A stretch of DNA of 64,000 nucleotides from Bin87 sp963692995 (lineage in GTDB: Bacteria; Chloroflexota; Dehalococcoidia; Lucifugimonadales; UBA3495), in assembly GCA_963692995.1 (NCBI GenBank), contig OY843611.1:3162001-3226000 (forward strand), given 5' to 3'. Below the pieces are notes generated by a model. That model was given only the letters and a program-made list of their open reading frames with translations, was not told the origin of the DNA and searched no databases. The position numbers and the translations under genes are program-made. Each line of letters starts with the position of its first letter. Within the stretch, counting starts at the first letter, position 1. Positions 58,492 through 64,000 of this stretch are shown in pieces.

Positions 58492-59795
58492 TCCAGCTCG
58501 GCGTTGCCGATGCGGATGGTGTCGCCGGCTTCGATGCCGGCCTGCTCAAGACGCCGAGCGATACCCAGACGAGACATCTCACGCCACAACTGCAAGAGAA
58601 CCCGGTAGTCCCGCATATCGGCCCGCCCGGTCAGCCGTTCCAGCCGTTCCGATTCCACCACATACACGTCGCCATCCCGGTAGAAGCCCAGCGGACGTCG
58701 CTCCGGGGGCGCGGCCCGCGCTGCGTCCAACCCATCCTCGTCCCATTCCGACCCGCCCAGGCCGGTGCGCGGCGCATCGGACAGGATACGGACCAACTCG
58801 CCCAACAGGCCGTCCACTCCCACGCCCGAGACCGCCGATATGAAGTGGATCGGCGTCTCGCCATCCGAAGGGTCAAACCCCGCTTCGCTGACCATCGCCC
58901 GGCGCAGTTCTTCTTCGATGACGTCCCGCAACTCATAGGTTTCCGTGGTATCCAGCTTGCTCACCGCCAGCACCTGCGGCTTGGCGGCCAGCATGGGGCT
59001 GAACTCACGCAGCTCCCGGTTCAGCATCAGGTAGTCGCCGGCCGGATCGTCGGACATCCCGTCAATCAGGTGCACGTAAGCCCGGGCCCGCTCGGCGTGG
59101 CGCAGGAACTGGTGACCCAGGCCGATGCCCCGGTGCGCTCCCTCCAGCAGGCCGGGAATCTCCATCATCACGAAGTCCTGTCCGCCGTGGGTGACCACGC
59201 CAAGCACCGGCTCCACCGTGGTAAAGGGATAGTCGGCCACCTTGGGCCGGGCCGCCGAGCACCGGGAGATCAGTGTGGACTTCCCGGCGTTGGGCTTCGC
59301 CAGCAGGCCCACGTCCGCCAGCAGTTTCATCTCCAGCCAAAGGACTGAGTACTCACCCTTGCTGCCCGATTGCGCCAGCATCGGCTCCTGATTGGTTGAA
59401 GACACGAACCGGGCGTTGCCCCACCCCCCTTCGCCACCCCGGGCCACCAGCGCCGGCTCTTCCGTGGTGACGTCAGCCAGGAAATCCTTGCTGCCGTCCG
59501 GGTGCATCCGCCAAACCACCGTGCCCATGGGGACGCGGATCTCCGTGTCCTTTCCGTTGGCGCCGCGCTGGTTTTTTCCCTTGCCGTGGCTGCCCCGCTC
59601 AAGGTAAAAAGTGCTGTTGTACTTCAGGTGCAGCAACGTGTTGATGGAGTTATCGCCCGCGATGTAGGCGTTGCCGCCGTCGCCGCCATCGCCGCCGTCC
59701 GGCCCGCCCCGGGGCTGGTACTTGAGCCGAAGAAAGCTGATGCAGCCATCGCCGCCGTTTCCCGCTTTTACGTTAATTCTTACGGTATCAATCAT
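58482..59795 (-). CDS. obgE: GTPase ObgE/CgtA
   Basis: A 437-residue ribosome-assembly and stress GTPase. The Gly-rich Obg fold covers 1-158 (VKAGNGGDGCISF, then a GGDGGDGG run). The G domain has G1 LLAKPNAGKST, G2/DYPFTT, G3 EIPGLLEGAHRG with Glu instead of the usual Asp, and G4 SKLD instead of NKxD. An OCT domain closes the chain near residues 350-437. The G3 and G4 variations are seen in several Obg groups. It heads the obgE-nadD-pyrE unit. Confidence 0.93.
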   Translation of the reverse strand: MIDTVRINVKAGNGGDGCISFLRLKYQPRGGPDGGDGGDGGNAYIAGDNSINTLLHLKYNSTFYLERGSHGKGKNQRGANGKDTEIRVPMGTVVWRMHPDGSKDFLADVTTEEPALVARGGEGGWGNARFVSSTNQEPMLAQSGSKGEYSVLWLEMKLLADVGLLAKPNAGKSTLISRCSAARPKVADYPFTTVEPVLGVVTHGGQDFVMMEIPGLLEGAHRGIGLGHQFLRHAERARAYVHLIDGMSDDPAGDYLMLNRELREFSPMLAAKPQVLAVSKLDTTETYELRDVIEEELRRAMVSEAGFDPSDGETPIHFISAVSGVGVDGLLGELVRILSDAPRTGLGGSEWDEDGLDAARAAPPERRPLGFYRDGDVYVVESERLERLTGRADMRDYRVLLQLWREMSRLGIARRLEQAGIEAGDTIRIGNAELEWF

Positions 59796-60085
59796 CAGAT
59801 ATAGTCTTCCACAAGAGAGTAATGGTCATAGTAAAGGCGTTGATTTCGTTGATAACCAGCCATTATGAACTTATGACCGGGGTTGACAGCGCGTTGATAG
59901 TCGGCAGTTTTCCTCGTTCAGGCGTGGATAAAATAGTCTCGGCAAGAGTGGATCGTATTGGTCAGGCATCTCCGGGAGATTTTCCACAGTAGCGGCGTGG
60001 TTGTGGACTTTCAGACGACGCTGAAGCGATAGTTGCCGACGGATTATCAACGCGCTATGAACGCCGCCAAAGGGTGGCTAACCTG
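59796..60085. other. AT-richer gap with DnaA-box-like sites
   Basis: This 290-bp gap upstream of obgE is less GC-rich than its surroundings. It holds TTTTCCACA (59980-59988) and TTATCCACG on the minus strand (59923-59931), each one base from the DnaA-box consensus, and TTATCAACG at 60044-60052 and inverted at 59847-59855. A GCGTTGAT motif recurs. No gene is seen. It may be a regulatory region or a DnaA-binding cluster; no dnaA or dnaN is near. Confidence 0.3.
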
Positions 60086-60958
60086 TTAGCCAATGCTGAC
60101 CTGGCTATTGTACCAATCCAGTATGCCGCTTCCGGTCCAGAAAGACACGCCCTCCAGCTGGGTGATGTACTCCAGCAGCCGGCGGAAGTGGCCGATGCGG
60201 TGGGCCGCTCCCGTGATGTAGGGGTGCATGGATATGGCCATCACCCGGGCATTGTCATTGCCCTCGGCCAGCATCGTCTCCAGGGAGTCTTTGGCCCGAC
60301 GAAACAGCTCCGGCGCGGAGTGATGCTGCACCAGGTAGATGGGTATATCGTTCAGCTCCACGGTATAGGGCAGCGCCACCAAGCGACCCGATTTCACCTT
60401 CAACTCATAGGGCTGGTCGTCGTTCACCCAGTCGGCTACGTACTCGATGCCTTCGTCGGCCAGGATATCCGGCGTGTCGTAGGTCTCCGCCAGGCCGGGG
60501 CCCATCCAGCCCCGCGGCGGCGCGCCGCTGAACTCGCGGATCACCTCAATGGTCTTGCGGATGGTGGCCCGCTCGTCGGGTTCCTTGTGCAGCACTTGCT
60601 GGATGTAGCCGTGGCCCAGCAGCTCCCAGTCCAGGTCCAGGCAGGATTGCACCAGTTGCGGGTATTCCTCGCAGACGGCGGCGTTCAGACTGATGGTGCA
60701 GGGGAGGTTGTAATCGCTGAGCGCCTCCTGCATACGCCAGAAACCCACCCGCAGGCCGTAGTCGAACCACGAGTAGTTGGGGATGTCCGGCGACACCGCC
60801 GCGCCCTGGGGCGAGGGCAGCACGCTGCGGGCCATGGGCTGCGTGATGTCCCACTCTTCTACGTTGATGATGAACCACACGGCCACCCTGGCTCCATCGG
60901 GCAGCGCGAGTTTGGGCCGGTCGAAGATGGGAGAGAACTCAGCGCGGGGGTTGGGCAT
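60086..60958 (-). CDS. Polysaccharide deacetylase / PuuE-like allantoinase family protein
   Basis: A 290-residue NodB-fold metal-dependent hydrolase. PNYSWFDYGLRVGFWRMQEA near residue 68, ELLGHGYIQQ near residue 120, RGWMGPGLAETYDTPDIL and AISMHPYITG with the His-x-Pro end are characteristic of the allantoinase (PuuE)-like subgroup. The NodB Asp-Asp pair is changed to NVEEW, as in that subgroup. Possible role in purine-nitrogen or amide hydrolysis. The next gene downstream on the same strand is none; the GlcG-like gene lies upstream by 75 bp. Confidence 0.8.
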   Translation of the reverse strand: MPNPRAEFSPIFDRPKLALPDGARVAVWFIINVEEWDITQPMARSVLPSPQGAAVSPDIPNYSWFDYGLRVGFWRMQEALSDYNLPCTISLNAAVCEEYPQLVQSCLDLDWELLGHGYIQQVLHKEPDERATIRKTIEVIREFSGAPPRGWMGPGLAETYDTPDILADEGIEYVADWVNDDQPYELKVKSGRLVALPYTVELNDIPIYLVQHHSAPELFRRAKDSLETMLAEGNDNARVMAISMHPYITGAAHRIGHFRRLLEYITQLEGVSFWTGSGILDWYNSQVSIG

Positions 60959-61033
60959 GGGGGCCTCCAGCCATAGGTTTGTGGTCGCCGGGGCGTGGCA
61001 TGCCGCACACCGGCGACCATGGCGTTGCGTGGA

Positions 61034-61453
61034 TTACAATCCCAGCGCCTGCAATCCCATTCGGGCCAGATCTTCGTCCTCCTGGGCGCTGAGGCCACTG
61101 ACGCCGATGGCTCCCAGAACCAGATCGGTCTCCGGATCGCGGACGACCACGGCGCCCTGGACGGCAACCAGCTGAGGGTCGCCGAAGTCGGCGATGTTGC
61201 GCCCTTCGTTTTGCAGGCGCTGGGCGTAGGCGTTGGAGTCGGAGCCGGACATGGCCGAGGTGTAAGCCTTGCTCACGGCCATGCGCTGCGGCAGAGCGCG
61301 GCAGTTGTCCATGCGGGCGTAACTGAGCAGCTTGGCGTCGGCGTCAACAATGGCGATGGCCAATGGCCGGTCGGGTTCCTGCTGGGCCTGGTCCAGCATG
61401 GCGTTCATGGCGTTGCGAACCTGGCTCAGGCTCAAAGTGGGCCTCTGGTACAT
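61034..61453 (-). CDS. GlcG/HbpS family heme-binding-like protein
   Basis: A 139-residue protein of the GlcG/HbpS (DUF336) fold: LAIAIVDADAKLLSYARMDN near residue 33, SKAYTSAMSG, QLVAVQGAVVVRD and LGAIGVSGLSAQEDEDLA near the end. Members bind heme or cobalamin or accompany catabolic operons. It may be cotranscribed with the deacetylase-like gene. Confidence 0.8.
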   Translation of the reverse strand: MYQRPTLSLSQVRNAMNAMLDQAQQEPDRPLAIAIVDADAKLLSYARMDNCRALPQRMAVSKAYTSAMSGSDSNAYAQRLQNEGRNIADFGDPQLVAVQGAVVVRDPETDLVLGAIGVSGLSAQEDEDLARMGLQALGL

Positions 61454-61552
61454 GGCGCAACCTCCGCGCGTAGTGATGGCGGGAACGGATCACGCCGGCA
61501 TTTTACACGGGCGTTGCGTTGTACAGCAACGCAGCCGGCATGAACATCGCCG

Positions 61553-61927
61553 CTATTCACTGCCCAGGAGCGTCAGCAAACGGGCGACAAACTGGTGCGC
61601 TGAAGGACGGTTCGCCTCAATCTCGTAATCCTCCAGGTAGTCGTGGAAAAAATTTTCATGGAAGCGATTGGCGGAGGCAAACCCGGTGGCAATGAATGGA
61701 TCGTCATATTCCCGCTCTAGCGCGGTTACGGCCTGTTGCATTGCACGGTGGCTTTTGTACCGCCAGTCGCGTTGCTGGCAAATGGCGATTATCGCGTGCG
61801 CGGCCGCGCCGTAGAGCTTTTCTGATCCTTGCAGATGGTCGCCGGCGGCAAACTCCCGGTCGGAAGCGACCAGGAAGTCTCGGGCGGTTTGGGCGTGTTC
61901 GGCTACGGTCAACTCTCTGGTGGTCAT
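61553..61927 (-). CDS. HEPN-like (PaREP1-type) helical protein
   Basis: A 124-residue protein from ATG 61927 behind GGAGAAA. FAAGDHLQGSEKLYGAAAHA is the central helix pair, KSHRAMQQAV and NRFHENFFHDYLEDYEIE follow. It matches the proteins at 5048 and each half of the one at 23259. Fragments of the DNA that encodes residues 10-21 recur between the tandem Uma2 copies downstream on the map (62812-62849 and 63641-63677), so an ancestral Uma2-HEPN unit has been duplicated and the HEPN part lost twice. Confidence 0.6.
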   Translation of the reverse strand: MTTRELTVAEHAQTARDFLVASDREFAAGDHLQGSEKLYGAAAHAIIAICQQRDWRYKSHRAMQQAVTALEREYDDPFIATGFASANRFHENFFHDYLEDYEIEANRPSAHQFVARLLTLLGSE

Positions 61928-62059
61928 CGGACTTTTCTCCGCGGGTTCGCAATTAATTGTACCTGCTCCGTGATGAAATACGATAGGCCCGCTGCCTGGC
62001 AACGAGTGAGCGCCGCGCTTGCTCGTTGCCGGAAATCATCAGAAGCGGGATTTACCGGG

Positions 62060-62797
62060 TCAGCCTTGCTGTCGGATGCGTTCTTCCAGCTCGTGGACGC
62101 GGGCTTCAGCGGCCAGCCGGGCGGCCCGTTCCGCGTTGAGTTCCGCTTCGGCGCGGAGGGCTCGGGCCAGCTGGTCGTCGTAGGTCAGGATCGGCTGTCC
62201 CGTGGCCGGGTCCTGCCAGATCAGCCTGTTCCGTTCCCAGCGGAGGTACACATTCAGCAGGGGGCTGTAACCCTGGGCGATGTCCGTTGCGGGTTGGTCA
62301 ATGGGGATGGGACGGTAGCGGCCATTTTCCAGGCGATCCCCGGCCAGGCGGGCGCCGTGCCACCGTCCGGTTTCGTCAAAGCGCCAGTATTCGGGCACGC
62401 CCAGGGCAGCGTAGTCGTCGCGCTTTTCGTTCACGTCCAGCCGGCCGGTGCTTGGGGAGGCGACTTCCAGCACGAAGTCGGGCGGCTTGCCCTGCTCGGA
62501 GATGACGTAGCCGTTGCGACGGCGGTAGGCGTCCCGGTCTGCGTTGAAGGCAATGAACAGGTCGGGATAGCGTCGGATGGCGTCGCGTCCGGCGGGAACA
62601 TCCAGCACAATGTAGCGGTCTGCGCCCACCAGGGTAGTTTGGGGGTTGCCCAAGTAGCGGATGAGATGATGGGAGCTGCCGTCTTCGTGAAGCTGGTCAT
62701 AGCTGGTCACTTCGTCAGGGTGCCTTTCCGGGGGATCCGGGAGCTGGTAATCGGGATGGGGAAGTGACGCATTGGCGGCGGCGTTGGTTGTGGTCAT
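62060..62797 (-). CDS. Uma2 family protein, tandem copy 1
   Basis: A 245-residue Uma2 with a short coiled-coil tail. Landmarks: RYPDLFIAFNADRDAYRR, KPPDFVLEVASPSTGRLD, LGVPEYWRFDETGRWHG. The tail RAEAELNAERAARLAAEARV is the shortest of three neighbouring copies. The first about 205 residues are identical to copy 2. GAGG precedes the ATG. Confidence 0.9.
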   Translation of the reverse strand: MTTTNAAANASLPHPDYQLPDPPERHPDEVTSYDQLHEDGSSHHLIRYLGNPQTTLVGADRYIVLDVPAGRDAIRRYPDLFIAFNADRDAYRRRNGYVISEQGKPPDFVLEVASPSTGRLDVNEKRDDYAALGVPEYWRFDETGRWHGARLAGDRLENGRYRPIPIDQPATDIAQGYSPLLNVYLRWERNRLIWQDPATGQPILTYDDQLARALRAEAELNAERAARLAAEARVHELEERIRQQG

Positions 62798-62811
62798 GAT
62801 GAACCTCGGTG

Positions 62812-62849
62812 GAGTTGGCGCGGGCGGCCAACTCCCGGTGGGAAGCGAG
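62812..62849. repeat. HEPN-gene relic between Uma2 copies 1 and 2
   Basis: CCAACTCCCGG and GGAAGCGAG with their surroundings match the inside of the HEPN-like gene at about 61834-61870. The related relic at 63641-63677 matches that segment at 33 of 37 bases. Both sit directly upstream of, and on the opposite reading side to, a Uma2 start, in the place of a vanished HEPN gene. Confidence 0.6.
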
Positions 62850-62859
62850 TAAGGGGGAC

Positions 62860-63624
62860 TTATGGGTTGCCCAGCCTGCGGATGCGTTCTTCCAGCTCGT
62901 GGACGCGGGCTTCGGCGGCCAGCCGGGCGGCCCGTTCGGCCTCGCGGGCCACCCGCGAGGCGTTGAGTTCCGCTTCGGCGCGGAGGGCCCGAGCCAGCTG
63001 ATCGTCGTAGGTCAGGATCGGCTGTCCCGTGGCCGGGTCCTGCCAGATCAGCCTGTTCCGTTCCCAGCGGAGGTACACATTCAGCAGGGGGCTGTAACCC
63101 TGGGCGATGTCCGTTGCGGGTTGGTCAATGGGGATGGGACGGTAGCGGCCATTTTCCAGGCGATCCCCGGCCAGGCGGGCGCCGTGCCACCGTCCGGTTT
63201 CGTCAAAGCGCCAGTATTCCGGCACGCCCAGGGCAGCGTAGTCATCGCGCTTTTCGTTCACGTCCAGCCGGCCGGTGCTTGGGGAGGCGACTTCCAGCAC
63301 GAAGTCCGGCGGCTTGCCCTGCTCGGAGATGACGTAGCCGTTGCGACGGCGGTAGGCGTCCCGGTCTGCGTTGAAGGCAATGAACAGGTCGGGATAGCGT
63401 CGGATGGCGTCGCGTCCGGCGGGAACATCCAGCACAATGTAGCGGTCTGCGCCCACCAGAGTAGTTTGGGGGTTGCCCAAGTACCGGATGAGATGATGCG
63501 AGCTGCCGTCTTCGTGAAGCTGGTCATAGCTGGTCACTTCGTCAGGGTGCCTTTCCGGGGGATCCGGGAGCTGGTAATCGGGATGGGGAAGTGACGCATT
63601 GGCGGCGGCGTTGGTTGTGGTCAT
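62860..63624 (-). CDS. Uma2 family protein, tandem copy 2
   Basis: A 254-residue near-duplicate of copy 1. The Uma2 domain is the same at the protein level; the tail has one extra heptad (SRVAREA) and a slightly different end, RIRRLGNP. DNA differences from copy 1 are few and mostly silent, so the duplication is recent or maintained by conversion. Confidence 0.9.
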   Translation of the reverse strand: MTTTNAAANASLPHPDYQLPDPPERHPDEVTSYDQLHEDGSSHHLIRYLGNPQTTLVGADRYIVLDVPAGRDAIRRYPDLFIAFNADRDAYRRRNGYVISEQGKPPDFVLEVASPSTGRLDVNEKRDDYAALGVPEYWRFDETGRWHGARLAGDRLENGRYRPIPIDQPATDIAQGYSPLLNVYLRWERNRLIWQDPATGQPILTYDDQLARALRAEAELNASRVAREAERAARLAAEARVHELEERIRRLGNP

Positions 63625-63640
63625 GATGAACCTCGATGGA

Positions 63641-63677
63641 GATGGTCGCCGGCGGCCAACTCCCGGCGGGAAGCGAG
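63641..63677. repeat. HEPN-gene relic between Uma2 copies 2 and 3
   Basis: Matches 61834-61870 at 33 of 37 bases. On the minus strand it would still read LLASRRELAAGDHL in place of LVASDREFAAGDHL of the intact gene. Confidence 0.65.
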
Positions 63678-63687
63678 TAAGGGGGAC

Positions 63688-64000
63688 TTATGGGTTGCCC
63701 AGCCTGCGGATGCGTTCTTCCAGCTCGTGGACGCGGGCTTCAGCGGCCAGCCGGGCGGCCCGTTCGGCCTCGCGGGCGGTCCGTTCGGCGTCGCGGGCCG
63801 CCTGTGCGGCCTCACGGGCGGCCCGTTCGGCCTCGCGGGCCACCCGCGAGGCGTTGAGTTCCGCTTCGGCGCGGAGGGCCCGAGCCAGTTGGTCGTCGTA
63901 GGTCAGGATCGGCTGTCCCGTGGCCGGGTCCTGCCAGATCAGCTTGTTCCGCTCCCAGCGGAGGTACACATTCAGCAGGGGGCTATAACCCTGGGCGATG
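63688..64000 (-). CDS. Uma2 family protein, tandem copy 3, partial
   Basis: The C-terminal about 100 residues of a third copy; the N-terminus is beyond the right edge. The visible Uma2 end (YLRWERNKLIWQDPATGQPI) differs from copies 1 and 2 at one residue. The tail has three more heptads than copy 2, made of AREAERA, AREAAQA and ARDAERT variants, so coil length rises stepwise 0, 1, 4 heptads over the three copies. Confidence 0.85.
   Translation of the reverse strand, partial: IAQGYSPLLNVYLRWERNKLIWQDPATGQPILTYDDQLARALRAEAELNASRVAREAERAAREAAQAARDAERTAREAERAARLAAEARVHELEERIRRLGNP

Overview
The window is a GC-rich, gene-dense bacterial chromosome segment, read here as Chloroflexota, probably a Dehalococcoidia / SAR202-type lineage. 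That placement is inferred from gene content: luciferase-like flavin oxidoreductase, TcuA-like flavoprotein, paired acyl-CoA dehydrogenases, split MetH, an obgE-nadD-pyrE cluster and many Uma2 genes. No rRNA or single-copy phylogenetic marker was aligned. Most starts have a GGAGG-type ribosome site; a few have a TATAAT/TACAAT box so close to the start codon that the mRNA may be leaderless.

Layout. 1-6.5 kb: a secreted FN3 protein with a structured leader, an inositol-phosphatase-like enzyme, an aspartic protease-like protein, a Uma2, threonine synthase, a NYN-domain protein, a HEPN-like protein and an enoyl-CoA hydratase. 6.6-8.5 kb: a DNA methyltransferase with an extra C-terminal domain, possibly a one-polypeptide restriction-modification enzyme. 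8.6-20.9 kb: a VWA lipoprotein, ATP sulfurylase, two Uma2 genes, an MFS carrier, a luciferase-like oxidoreductase, a truncated C5-methyltransferase operon, a coiled-coil nuclease-like protein, a TcuA-like flavoprotein and a Fic protein. 21-28 kb: a phage-derived island (prohead protease, HK97-type capsid, connector, tail tube, minor tail protein) with no terminase, portal, tape measure or integrase, interrupted by a plus-strand HEPN-like and membrane coiled-coil pair. 28.3-32.8 kb: a Uma2 with a heptad tail, a possible small mobile element with a 37-residue ORF, and two acyl-CoA dehydrogenases. 32.8-39.7 kb: a Ppx/GppA phosphatase coupled to two thymidylate-kinase-like proteins, and a two-gene methionine synthase. 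39.8-47 kb: a coiled-coil protein encoded by a 21-bp minisatellite, an M1 aminopeptidase and a secreted subtilisin. 47-55 kb: an amidase pair, a duplicated and partly deleted VapBC locus, TldE, TldD, RNase HI, a Uma2, a CRISPR-like three-repeat array, and tRNA-Asn. 55.5-61.5 kb: A-type Fe-S carrier, YgfZ, AF2212-like antitoxin, pyrE, nadD, obgE, a deacetylase/allantoinase-like enzyme and a GlcG-like protein. 61.5-64 kb: a HEPN-like gene followed by three tandem Uma2 copies, the last running off the edge.

Theme. Housekeeping genes alternate with small accessory modules: eight Uma2 copies, three HEPN-like proteins, two coiled-coil/nuclease-like proteins, toxin-antitoxin remnants and two DNA-methyltransferase loci. 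Many of these carry tandem duplications in multiples of 21 bp, which in coding regions add exactly one or three coiled-coil heptads. The most unusual items are the length-variable nuclease-coil families with the Uma2/HEPN triplication, the reduced capsid-tail island, the CRISPR-like mini-array with exact 61-bp period, and the two-state leader that can mask a Shine-Dalgarno site.
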